From the NCBI GenBank assembly GCA_021014325.1, contig CM037469.1, forward strand, positions 19,181,701 to 19,245,700: a stretch of DNA of 64,000 nucleotides, in the 5' to 3' direction. Positions 32,258-44,600 of this stretch are shown here, piece by piece. Position numbers and translations under genes: made by a program. Origin of the DNA: Plazaster borealis. Taxonomy: Eukaryota > Echinodermata > Asteroidea > Forcipulatida > Labidiasteridae. The notes below the pieces were generated by a model. That model saw nothing but the letters and a program-made list of their open reading frames with translations. It ran no database searches and was not told the DNA's origin. Position 1 is the first letter of the stretch. Each line of letters opens with the position of its first letter.

Positions 32258-33801
32258 GTACCCCTTGCTGGGCTGGGCCCGGACGACCTCTAGATAATGA
32301 CCATCCAGGTTCTGGGGATTCTGCCTCTGCAGTTAATGGCCTCGAGCACTCGGGAGCAGTCAAATGTACGTAGTCTCATCAGACTACTACTGCGCACAAC
32401 ACGGATATATCTTTTAAAATAATTAACGCAAGTTTGCCCCAAACAAGGCTCTGGAGTAAGGGAAAAATATTAAAGATGAAAATAACTCATGGGAGCTGAC
32501 GGTAGGAATTGATATTCCTCTTAAAACAGTTTAGATGATGGAGGGAAACATGTACCAGGCAAGGAGTTCCAGTGATGCAGTACGTGGAATAAAGCTGTTG
32601 GAATGTCTCTTTCTTCTACATCTCAGCAAAGATGTAGAACACACTTCCACACTGATTGGCAGCTGGGATGTCCATCTGAAGACTGGACTGTAAACAGAAT
32701 ACTGGTGAGTCCCTTCTTTCATTTTATGAGGTACAAGATCATTACATGTAAAGAAACAGTCAGAATTGTGTACGGTTCAATGAGAAGAGGAAAACAAAAT
32801 GAAGTTTTTGGACTAAGATCAGGTGAAGCTACAGTCCTAGCTTTCAGCAGTCAACGAGTCTATACCAATACATGCAATGTCGTTGTCATAACTTTGTTAA
32901 TTGTTTGTGTAAAGAACTATTTTTGGTCAAATTTATTGATAACGTGGCTGTCAGATTCAGCATCTCTTAAGCACTTGACGCTGCAGCTAGTGTTGTGCAA
33001 CGTCCTCGCACATTAACACCCAAAGTAACAGAATGGACAATGAGCATAAATCATTCATTAAAAGCGATTCCGTTTGTGACTAGGATCAACGTATAACAAC
33101 AACAACTTTCTGACAGCTTTCAAGATATTCAAAAACATCTAACGAATAAACTAAAAGTACTACAGGTGTACAATTCATTTTAAGAAAACTCTCTGCCAGA
33201 CCGGCTGTTTTTTATTTTACGCAGAACTTCATTGTTGAAAATAAAGGGTAGAAACTAATCATTCTTTAAGTTTTTTTTCCTACAAGCAAATAGTGAATAA
33301 ATCATGGTAAAATGAGTATACCTGGTATGTTTAAGTATGGGTTAATTTATACACTGATTACTATGACGCAATTATTGGTCATTGAAGTATTTCAAGTTGT
33401 TGAGCTGCGTAATTACGTCAGCCTCATTATTGTCACTATGAGTATGAACCATTTACAGAAGAGTTAATCATCCAACAGTGCAGTTGTGGGTGTGTACTTT
33501 TAATATAACACGATCCATGTTTGGTGGTTGGTTAAGTAAAAAACTCCATGAAACTTGTTAAGTTCAAACAAATCAAAGCGAGATCTGAAAACTCACTTTA
33601 TAAGTTAAGGTGTACTTGTTCGTGTACCGATTAATCTGGATATTATTTGAAAATATCATCATTATCGATAATCAGTTAAAATGCCGAAACATGTTAACGT
33701 TATCGTCGTCACTCATATGTTGAGACTGGGGCATTAGTCAGCACCTTCCTGAAGGTCTTATCTTTCATTAGAACTGACAGGTATGAAATTTCTGGGTGGC
33801 A

Positions 33802-33907
33802 GGAGATTCTGTCCCCCCAATGTGTACACATTTCTCCTGATAGCGCCCTCTTTTGAATCAACCTCCTGCAGCCCATATTAATTTTCCATATGGGGGACAG
33901 AATCTCC
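33802..33907. repeat. Short element with perfect 16-base inverted ends
   Basis: GGAGATTCTGTCCCCC (33802-33817) and GGGGGACAGAATCTCC (33892-33907) are exact inverted repeats around a 74-base core. Part of the core recurs without the ends near 34919-34943. Confidence 0.65.
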
Positions 33908-34520
33908 GGGGGACAGATTATACTAGGACACCTGCATAAAGGTTTTGCTTTTAGTAGTTTGATACTTGTTACAATAATGTGCAGTGTCCTCTGTGTACCG
34001 TTGCTTGTCATGTGTGTATAGGTGACCAATACTAGGAATTTGGACACTGGTTTGTCGGTGTGGGTACCAGTGGAAAGCAATGTTTGTCTTGTTTGTCTCG
34101 AAAAGAAGTAAATGATGACGTATCCCGACAGATAGAATGATGCTCTGAGAATTAGGCATATCATCGGGGGTGGGGGTGTCATAAAGTGTTGCCGTTGAGG
34201 AATTGTAACGTATGGGGCGCCCTTTATTTGCTTCCTTCGAAAACGTGTTTACAATCACATTTCAAAAGTGCCATTACATGATAACGTTTTATGAAAAATT
34301 CACAGACTAAAACGTAGTACAATAATTAGAACAATGCTTTATTAAAAGTCCACAAACTTAAACGTCGTAAGTAATTACAATGCAATGTAATAACGTCACT
34401 TGGTAGTGCAGACAAATTATCTGAGTACACAAAAACCGAATATTTTGTAATGTGAATAATTGAGTGGTGACTCGGCGTATTAAAACAACCCACGACCCTG
34501 TAAGGTTTAAACAGCCATTT

Positions 34521-34890
34521 AAAGGCATCGTGCACGTTTGGTAATTACTCAAAATATACATTAGCATAAAAACTTGGTAAAGAGCAACAGAGAGCTGTTG
34601 ATAGTATAAAACATTGTGAGAAACAACTCCCTCTGAAGTAACGTAGTGTTTGAGAAAGAGGTTATTTCTCTCTAAAATAATAAAAAACTTCTTGCAAGAA
34701 GGTTTTATTATTCTATCTGAAAGCACACAAATTTATACAACAAGGCTGTTTTTTTCTTTCATCATTTTCTTGCAACTTCGATGACTACTTGAGCCCAAAT
34801 TTTCACAGGCTTGTTATTTTATGGATATGTTGGGGTACACCAAGTGAGAACACTGGTCTTTGACAATTTGCAAACGTGTACGATGCCTTT
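34521..34890. mobile_element. Complete TIR element, 370 bases
   Basis: The left end AAAGGCATCGTGCACGTTTG and the right end CAAACGTGTACGATGCCTTT are inverted with one mismatch. It contains the body shared with 1484-1776, including the AACTTCTTGCAAGAAG hairpin. Non-coding, so non-autonomous. Confidence 0.75.
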
Positions 34891-35748
34891 AAGACTGAAT
34901 CATGTTCTGCGCAATCATCTGATAGCGCCCTCTTTTGACTCAATCTCTTCGGGCCATTTTTAAACACTCCGCACCATATTTATATCGCATGTTTAAACAT
35001 GGTCAAAATGGACGTACTGGACCAGGTATTTACGAATAAGATTGTTTATCATTAACATCTGAGTATAGTAATAAGTAAATAATTCGCTCTCAAACAAAGT
35101 TTTGCAGTGGCGCACCGGAGGGAGGGAGATCTCAATTTCGTTAGAAGAGAGGCATGCCAGTTTTTGAAAAAACAACATGCGGGAATTTTGATTTCTATTA
35201 CGTGGGTCCCCACATCAGCAATTAGTTTCTCAGCCGCCCCTCCATATATAATGTGTGGTTACGCCACTGGGCTCTGAGTAACAATTATACCTAATTTTGA
35301 TATTGACGTAATCATCTAAAGCTAAAAACCACTGACTATAACTGGACATGGCATTCCCTTCAAACATTGTTTTCTTACGAGCTGTAAGCAAACAATTCTG
35401 CCGTGAGCATTGCCATTAGGTTGGGCTCTTCAAGGAAGACATTAATAGGACACAAGATAAACCTTTTTCCCATCACATTAGTTTCTTTGTCTTGCCAGCT
35501 TGTAATCTACGGTTATTTTTACACAAGGTATTCTGTTTTGTAGACGGCTTTGCAAAAAAGCCTGCTCGATTAACATAATTTATATTTCACATCCCTACGT
35601 AAATGAAAAACTGTACGCGTATGGAGAATATTGAACAATGTCGAATTCTGAGAGTGCATTTTAAAGAAACGAACCGTAAAAAATTATCAAAACTATTTCA
35701 AAGATTAACTTTTTAAAACAACGTAGAGTAGAAATATGACATAAAATA

Positions 35749-35754
35749 TTTATT
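35749..35754 (-). promoter_or_regulatory. Gene B polyadenylation signal
   Basis: TTTATT on the + strand is AATAAA on the gene B strand, 41 bases after the TGA. Its position supports 35795 as the true end of the gene with a very short 3' UTR. Confidence 0.55.
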
Positions 35755-35794
35755 CAGTACAAAATAATAGGAATAATTATATTATTTGCATTTA

Positions 35795-38699
35795 TCATCC
35801 ATGGTAAATGACAGTTTTCACTGTCTGTGGCAACCCTGCTGCGTTGACAGCCGTTACTGTTAGGTAGTAGTCTGTGTGAGGAACCAACGGTGACACACGT
35901 ATACCAGTATTCATGGTCTCTACCCACTGCATGACGTCACTTCCGCCCAAGACGGTACCGAGGGAGACTTCAAAGTACAGTGGAGAGGAGGAGACGAACA
36001 TTCCGTCCCAGGTCAAGTCAACTGTGCCGTTCCCATGCCATGCAGAAGTGAGATGATTCGAATCTGTAAAAGTGAATAAATACAGGTCTTTGCTTACTTA
36101 TGTGCGGCCATTGTTGTTTCTCCGTTGGTATTATTACAACGCAGCTCTTTTTGTATTTGCTACAATTTTACACAGAAACCTCTAGCAAACACGATCACGA
36201 TTTCTATTGTTTTAAATTTTCAGAACATTGTGTTGTAAACAAAACAAACGGAATTATATTGACCCTTGCACACACGTAACACTAAGCGACTGTGCTACGC
36301 TCAACATTTTTGGTGTCAACTGGTGAGCGTGTAAACGACGTGTCACCTAAAATTCCAACTACTCTGTATAACACACAGTGATGTGGACTTCAAACAAACG
36401 TTATTGTGAAGATGACATGAAGTAAATGTTTTTTTATGGCTCTATAATTTTAACTTGATGTGACTCGGACTTCTGAGATGAACTGATATACTTGTAGTGA
36501 GTCTAGGTTTCCTCTGCTCCAAAAGCACCATCAATTAAAGTCTAAACTGAAGTGAGGTGAACAAAACAATAAAGGAAAAGGTAACGCATACCCTGGCTTG
36601 TGGGTCTTGAGGTCTCAACTGTGAAATTCTGAATGATAGCCTGGCTGATAAGATCTGCATGATTGACAGCTCTGACCGACAGACTATACTCTGCATCATC
36701 CTCAAGGGTAAGATCTGACCAATTAAGATGCTTTTCCGATGCGGATCCACACCGTGTCCATGGAGATGTAGAGTAGCTTCGTCCAATGAGACGGCACTGA
36801 AACGTGGGAAAGGAAAAAGGAAAAATAGTTTTAAATGTGGTTTTCTGCTTTTTGAGTTGCTCGTAAAATTTAGCTGAAGAGAACACAAATAATAACATTA
36901 ATTTAAATGTAGGAAATCATGTTAACAATATACAATTAGTAAAAACAATTGCCATGTCGACTGAATTGATCTGAAATAATTATAATAATTAATAGTTTTC
37001 TCCAGTCATATCAGTGCTACTTACCTGGTAAAATTGGATGCCAAATGGGTCCATGAATCCTTCCCATGATGCTCTGAGGAAACTATTTTGTGACTGGTAC
37101 CCGTCAAGCATTGCATACGCTGTGTCAGACACTGCCTTCACTTTCACGACGGCTGCCAGTGAACTGGGCGGCTCTGTTACAATGGTAACGCCGTCAGACG
37201 ATTTCCATGATGACCTCCCGGCTTTGTTGTAGCATTTAACCGTGGCGAATAGTTTCTGACCTTCGACCATGACGCCAGAGAGATTTGCAATGATCTTGGA
37301 CTCTGAATCTGGTGAAACTGTGCCAGGTAAGACGTCGTCAAGCCCTGGTTCTAAACCTAAAAGGGAAAAAAGTTTTATTTGTTGACATCATTTTCGACAT
37401 ATCTCTAACCTTTGGAAATGAATATTTTCCTAGATGTGTCACGTTACATCACAGAAAAATAGCCTATAGCATCATATACTCAACATGAACAATTTTTTAT
37501 TGGCAATTAGTATACCATTGACTGATTGATACGGCCGTGAACCAAACAAGATGGCCACTGAAGTAAACACTACTGAGATAAACATATCAGCTCATAAATT
37601 AAACAATCAGGGATCGCGTCAGTTAGAATCCTGTTGCATTTTCAACTTTAGAAATCATGTCGAATCTTACCAATGATCCATTCACAGTAATCGATTCCAC
37701 TGTCTGGGTCAGACGCGGACCAACTGAAACAGATAGATTTATCATCTGAACTGAAGTCAATATCTGTAAATGAAAAGAGAAGAAAACAAGAAGAAAGCGT
37801 ATGTTCCCCATAATTATTGTTCTTCTCGGGCGTTCACTTTTAAATTGTATACTTTAATAATGACAATAATGTTATTAATGGTTATCGATGGTCATTTCAG
37901 ACCAGACTTTCTGACACTCGGCTTGATTTTGATTTTGATTGGAAGAAACGTTGCTTGGCTTCAAAGGAAAATCAATTCCTAGGCCTAGTATCTGTCCTGT
38001 TGAGCATTTGCAAAAAGGCACAATAAACAGTCATATTATAAAGGCAATTACTTTACTTACCTTCTTCACCTGGACCGTCTAGTACCGAATGAATAATGGG
38101 AGTTGTCAGGTCAATTAGTACAGGATCAGAGGTCACTACCGAAGTGAGGTCAGCAGCATTCTTTGCCGTCACCGTGACGTAGATATGGGAACCATGAGAC
38201 ATTCTGAGTTCAGTGTTGATAGCGTCTGTTTGGGTTCCAACGGACTTGAAGTTCTGCAACTGAGTACCACCTGAAGTGGTGCCTGAAACAATGAATTCAA
38301 ACACCGCATGGCTTTTGATTATGGAATCCATATCAAAAACGAATAAAATGACTTTGGGACCCTTGATTGTACAGACATACTGTATCTCCCACAATTCTTT
38401 GTGTGGCCATATTTTAGCTATGTATAATTTAATAACTAAACAAATAAGACATGAAATGGCATTTGCAATACAAGAGTCAAGATACATTTGCATTTGTCTA
38501 AGGTGAACAATAGGAATCAAGTGATTCTCTGGGAACAATAATATCTGAACTTACCTATGGCCCAATTGTAGTCAATTATTGGGCTCTCTAGGTCAAGGAA
38601 ATGCCAATTGGCCTTGAGTGATGACCAATTGTGGATAAACTGTGTATGGACATCTACTGATCCCTGACCAGTGCTCGGTTCAATGGATATTAGTGTCAC
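35795..38699 (-). CDS. Gene B exons 47-52: last FN3-like repeats and C-terminus
   Basis: Exons: 38555-38699, 38061-38282, 37671-37763, 37025-37356, 36592-36796, 35795-36063. Landmarks: NWHFLDLESPIIDYNWAIG (47); IYVTVTAKNAADLTS plus IDLTTPIIHSVLDG (48); SWSASDPDSGIDYCEWIIG (49); FATVKCYNKAGRSSW and ASWEGFMDPFGIQFYQ (50); YSLSVRAVNHADLISQ plus VETSRPTSQG (51); DLTWDGMFVSSSPLYFEVS, YYLTVTAVNAAGLPQT and the end KTVIYHG-stop (52). The protein stops exactly where the next linker would begin. A possible donor GTGAAA lies within the last 30 bases (after CAGACA), but no continuing exon is visible downstream. Confidence 0.84.
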
Positions 38700-41600
38700 C
38701 TAGATTTGACCAATAATCAGACAAATTACATAATCAAACTGACTGTTTGGTTAAACATATATCGATCTAACGGTAAAAGTTTCGGACTGGACTGTGTTAT
38801 TGATACACACTTCAGCATTTAGTAGTACTGGAAACGTTTTATTTAGCGCTTACCAAATGACCGGAGTGTTAAAAAAATGTAACGAAAAATGAAGTTAAAA
38901 ATATTATTAAATATAGGGCAAAAAAAGATCAGCACTGTAAAATCCATCTTCATCTTGGTAGGTTCTCTATATTTATTATTTTACCTGAATGTTGTCAAGT
39001 AGAATTCCATTCGATCTTCCAACTGTTGATATTGTCAATGTTGAGAGAGCTTCGCTGGCTGTGAAATAAAACCTTTGTTCATGCCATTGTATGGATGAAA
39101 GACTCTGATCAGAGTGACCGCCAGCTGGTCGGCTGTACAACCTGAAGACGCGGTCCAATCCTGGTGCTTCAATGCGACCTTCCTGGTTTAACAGAGGCTC
39201 ATGAGACGGGACAACGTGACTAGTGAAGAAGAGAACCCGGTAGTGGCTTCCCGGGGTTGAGTTAAAAGTTTGTGAGATCGATCCGTGCAATGATAAGAAA
39301 GAACGTCCATCAGGAGCAATCTTCTTCCCGCGAGTGACCACAGTGATTTGGGTATCATAGCCAACTTCCCATGGCGCTATTTCATCCTGTGAGCCTTTGG
39401 ATTCTTCCTCGGCATTTGTTGTGGAATTAACTACAGGCGATTCTGTCGACGAATCAATTTGTGGATTGTTAGTTAACTGGGTGTCATTCATCTGTATATA
39501 TTTATGAACTGAACCATTTTCTTCCAGCCTTGGTTAAGTTACACTGAGTATATACTTAAGGTAAAACAGGACAGAAGAACCACAACAGAAAACCATGCAT
39601 TATACCTTCACGGTTTGATTTTGAATAAAGGACTGGTATTTTACAATCACGATACCAGACATTGAGGTTACATTCAATACCTGGTTCATTTTGTCCTTCA
39701 AATGATGGATTCACGATGAGATTATCTCCAGTTTGGATGGAATTCTGCGGTTCGGGAGGAGTGACGTCAACCACAAACCCATCAGAGAAGACTTGGTCTG
39801 ACGCTCTACCAGCTGCATCGACGGCTGACACTCTGGAGTAGTACCTAATACCTGTGATGCATGGAACAGCAATACAAACACATGGTTCAGTAGAAATATG
39901 TTAAAGTCATGATACATGACTGCAATGCTAAATATAAAAATGAACAACTTAATGGTAAAAACTTCAATTTGAGAGCTAAAAATTGTACCCATAAACGGTT
40001 CTGTCTGAAATATTCTCGTCCGACGCTCCTTCATTTGGGATCTGCAAACAAAATGTTTGACCAAGCTTCGAACATTCTTTGGTTATGTATGTCTGTTACA
40101 TGAACATCCCATTGGAAGAAAATTTGTTCATTTGGTTGTAGAAGATGTTTTAAACTTGACGTTTTATCACCACGTTTTATGACGTCATGAAAACAGTTTA
40201 TGGAAAAGATCTTTATATAAATCAGAATTCGTTTTTCGTCTTACCTCCCGTGAGAGGTACTAAGAGTGTCCGTGATGCCGATAGCTGCATCCTAACATCG
40301 GTACATGGGAGGACACTATCATCTGTAGGGTCAAGAGTTCGTCCAACACACCACTCATAGTGGTCAATGTAGGATTCCAGGTCTGTAAAGCCATGCCATG
40401 AGGCGGAGATCAGCGTGCTCGAGTTCTGGTATTCAACATCATGCAGATCTATGAGGAGAATACGGTCTTTAATTGTTTGGTGACTGGGTGTGATGTAAGC
40501 GATGGCTAGCTGAAATACGGTAGTACAACATGTCCAATCAACTTATATTGGTTTCCACTATGAATGTGACTGAGCTTAGTGGTGCCTTTTTAAGAAGGAA
40601 GATAGCCTTGCTTGTGCAAGGTCAGGTACAAACACCATCAAGGGGGAAAATTAAAAGTTTTAGCGCCTTAATAATTTATGTTCGCATCATTTACACTGTT
40701 GAACCGTCCAACTATTCAATTGGTAGTTCAACATTCTGCAGCCCATATTTCTTATAAATTCGGTGACCTTCGGTAGAATTTGAGATGCAAAAAATGAATG
40801 GTCCTTTCAAACAGAAACCATTGTGGTATAACTGTAATTTTGAATTGAAGAAATGTTGTATGTCATACCTAACCCATCAAACACCAGACCAGCATCCGGT
40901 TGTATCAGATCAACCAAAAAACCATCACTGCTTCTGAGTGTGCGCAGACCAGCTTTGTTGATTGCCCGTACGTTGCTATAGTAACGGTATCCGCTCTGCA
41001 GACCAAGGTCAGTGAACTGTGCCCTTGATACACTCGATGGCAAGATATTGTCGGCAAAGTGACGGATATCTTCACCTAAAGGTAGACAAAATGAACCACT
41101 ATTGTTAAACAATAGTGTTTTTAACATACCAGTACCGGTAATCTTCAGGATATATTACCTGTTACTAGAGGATTGTACCATACGATCGGTTCAAGAAGCC
41201 CACACAAGACTGACATTTTAAGGGGAATGTTATTTTACTATACTACTTTGAGGGATTGATAACTCGTGGTCCAAATTCCTAACACTTATTGATGACACTA
41301 CCTCCTTTGAAAGTGCTCAGCGAGACCTCGTAGCGTGATATCTCATCTCCTCGAAACACTCCCTCCCAAGAGAGGTACAGAATATCAGGATCGGTGAGAT
41401 AGTCGGTATCCTCGTAAGACTCGTCGGTTGCTAGATCCTTTATCTGAAAATTTAAAATAATATTACACAATTTCAAATTAAAAACACTACTTTAAAACAA
41501 AACCAAAAGCTATCTCTCTATGTACCTAATGGTTCAAAATGTCTAATAGATCACCAACGACTTCATTTTGATTCATAAAAGTGTTTTGACAATCAAAACT

Positions 41601-44600
41601 AAATTTGTATTCCATGCTTACCTTTCTTCCGCGAACTGTCGAGATTTCTGGAGCCTTGATATCTGGAGTAACACCATCTGATCTAAACACGGCGTACGTG
41701 TTAGCATTATACCAGGCACGAACGTAAACATGATATTTCACCCCAGCAATCAGCTTTCGGTCTGAACAGTTTTACAGAAAATGACACAAACAAAACACAA
41801 GTATAACATTGTATACCTTACATTTCTCCAGTATTACTTTTGTGATCAAATCTTTTACAGATTATTGTATGAAACACATTTTACATGGAATTTGATATAA
41901 CCCTCAATGTTATCCTCAATATACTCTGGAGTACGATATACCAACATTCAAATTATACAGACTGGTCTTGGTCTACGTTAAACCATTCCAACAATACCGT
42001 ACTGACCCACACTGTACATGGATATTGGTGTAGTACTGAGAAGGCCCATAAAATAACAATGTATATTGTAAAAGCAATTGCTTCATAAGGCTTGACAAAA
42101 CATATTAATTTAGAGTGAAAAGTGACAAGTTTCGATACAGTGTGATGAACCCCATAACAAAATACGGCCGAACAGGATCTTGATACCAATCAAGATTAAT
42201 AGTATACCAACAATGATCCAGAATATAACCGACTATAAAAATCCAATATAACAGGACAATAAATTTCATATGTCGCATTTCCTCGACTGAAGAATACCTT
42301 TATCGAGCATGGCGATGGTGTGATTTTCCTGTCCGATGTCAAACCAAACCCTTTCGTTGGCTTGATCGAATACCCCTGTAGGCTCAACATGTGATGACGA
42401 GTCGTCCCCAATACTCCATTCATACCTTTAACCAAATCAAATCAAAGAGTTCTGATATTGTTGTACGAAGTAAATATTTTGCAATTTTTTCAAGAATTTA
42501 AATCTCCAACCCGCCATACACTGCCGAGTTAAAACCTTAATATAATGTATTGATGTCCTTTCATATATCATAGTTCAGATGATTCGATTGATCTAAAGGC
42601 ACAGAAACATCGGCCGAATCAGTCTGTTTTGTACTGTGTCCTGCCCAACTTAGCCAGGTTTCGCAAGATCGATAATGAAGTCCCGATCAGAGACCACACT
42701 CTAGTTTCTGCAACTTATAAAATGAAGCATTGTTTATGAATAGCAAATCGATATCTTAGCAATGTTGAACTCGATATAACAGAGATATATAGACTTACCA
42801 CATGATATCCAGTCCTTTCTGCTCATTGACCCGCCATGCAGCAGCCATCATATACCGCGTGGCAGTGTCATCAATATCGATCAATTTATTGACATCATCA
42901 AAATTAAGATCAACCACATCCAGAACCTCAATCTCGGTGTTAGAATTGTCTTCATGGGGAATAAGGAAACACGAATTATTATGAACGTTGTTATGCATGA
43001 TAAGTGTATGTGTTTGCACTATTTTTATGCCCCGCCGGCGAAGCAGCCCGAAGGGGCATATGGTGTTTGCCTTGTCCTTGCGTGTGTGTGTGGGTGTGGG
43101 CATACCCACCCATCCTTGTGGGGTCCAAAACACAACAGAACAATGGACCCCACAAGGGATTCTTTGTAAAACCTGTACCCCAGAGGGGAATTCTACATAA
43201 AAGGGAATAATAGAACAATAATAGCAGGACCCAACAAATCACCAGCTGTGAGGGTGTGTGTGTGTGTGTGTGCAATCATTGTCCGAGCGATTACTCAAGA
43301 AGGACTTGGCATATCAACTCCAAACTTGGTGTGTGGATTGGTCTTGGGGTCCTATAAAAGCCTATTGTTTTTGGATCCCATACAAAAAATGTCAAGGTCA
43401 TTATGGCTAAAACAAAAGAAATGTTGTCCGAGTGATAACTCAAGAAAGCCTTGGCATATCAACTCCAAACTTGGTGTGTGGATTGGTCTCGAGATCCCCC
43501 AGAAGCCTGTTGTTTTTGGACCATCTAAGTTAAACGTCAAGGTCATTATGGCTAACACAAAAGAAATGTTGTCTAAGCAATAACTCAAGAATGAGGTAAT
43601 CTCAGCCTCGCGTGTTTGTTAACACACCATTCTTGTTTAATTCGAAATAAATCGTCAATTTTTCAGTGCTATATCAGCAATTTAAAACAATGCCAAAATA
43701 TATTTGCCTAACTCCTGAAACAAGGCAGCAAAATGTAAGATAACTTTCAACAGACATTGTAAGTTGTAGAAGAGGTTGCTTTGAATTTGGAGTTTGGTCT
43801 AGACGAGCATCATGACAGGAGATTGTCACAGAATTTAGATAAATTTGAGAGCATTGTAAATCAAAATTAGTGTCAAAGGCAGTTGTAATAGAGCCTGACC
43901 TCTCAAGTCCTGCACTAACTGCACATATATGTCCACTTACTTGTGGTTAAATCATTGCATTCTTGTAATGGGTCACAGGATCTATGAATGGGAGCACAAG
44001 CACAGTGACCCTCACATGTTGTTGATTGGCAACGACGTAGCAGGACCAAGGCACCCTCATCGGGCGATGTTTGAGAGATTTCAAATGTGGAATGGTGGCG
44101 ACTACTTGGTAGCCCAACCTTCAATGACAAAATTGTGTAAAGCTGTGTTAACAAAAACAAAATATTACAATGTCTTTAAAAATATTTTATCAAGTAATTG
44201 AAGGAACGAAACCTATCAAAAATTCAGAAGGAAAACATATTAATTTAAAGTAACAATTACCCCATTTACAGCCCATACTGATACGTAAAGGTAGTGATTG
44301 TTGGAGTCAGTTATACTGCCCTCTACTGGTATAATTGCCGTCTGCGCAATGCCTTCGTCCGGCGACATGCCATAACTGCTGTGGTTCACACGAACTGGTC
44401 CACTCTGCAACAGAAACGCAATGAGAGGGTCAAAATTGAGGTTTAAATTAATAGAGCTGATAAATAAAAGTATTTATACTTACTGGTGTGAGTTCTGAGC
44501 CTCCGTATGTTCGTCCGACAGAAACAAAGTAGTGACTGATTCCAGAGTGTAAATCAGCAAACCCGAGCCAGGCAAGGGCAAATGATCCAGTGGAGGTGTC

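Larger units (their letters stand above)
29529..35794. other. Intergenic region between the convergent stops
   Basis: Apart from polyadenylation signals I find no supportable exon on either strand. It contains a repeat copy at 30799-31130, a short dispersed repeat at 32178-32257, a short perfect inverted repeat at 33802-33907 and a complete TIR element at 34521-34890. A 25-base stretch around TGATAGCGCCCTCTTTTGA occurs twice, near 33838 and near 34919. The open frames here (for example 32603-33016 + and 33709-34258 -) have no family resemblance, and their translations look random. Confidence 0.6.

Noticed and set aside
32603..33016. 137-codon open frame on the + strand in the intergenic region
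   Set aside because: No family resemblance, no splice or promoter context, and the translation is irregular; it is probably chance.
33709..34258. Two long overlapping - strand open frames (157 and 111 codons)
   Set aside because: They overlap the 33802-33907 inverted repeat, and the composition looks random. They do not extend gene B past its stop.
42795..43275. Open frames on both strands over 42954-43275
   Set aside because: They arise from the GT-rich, hairpin-headed repeat next to exon 39; low-complexity translation.
43279..43600. CRISPR-like array
   Set aside because: The repeated unit is a 145-base tandem repeat without repeat/spacer alternation, in an animal genome.
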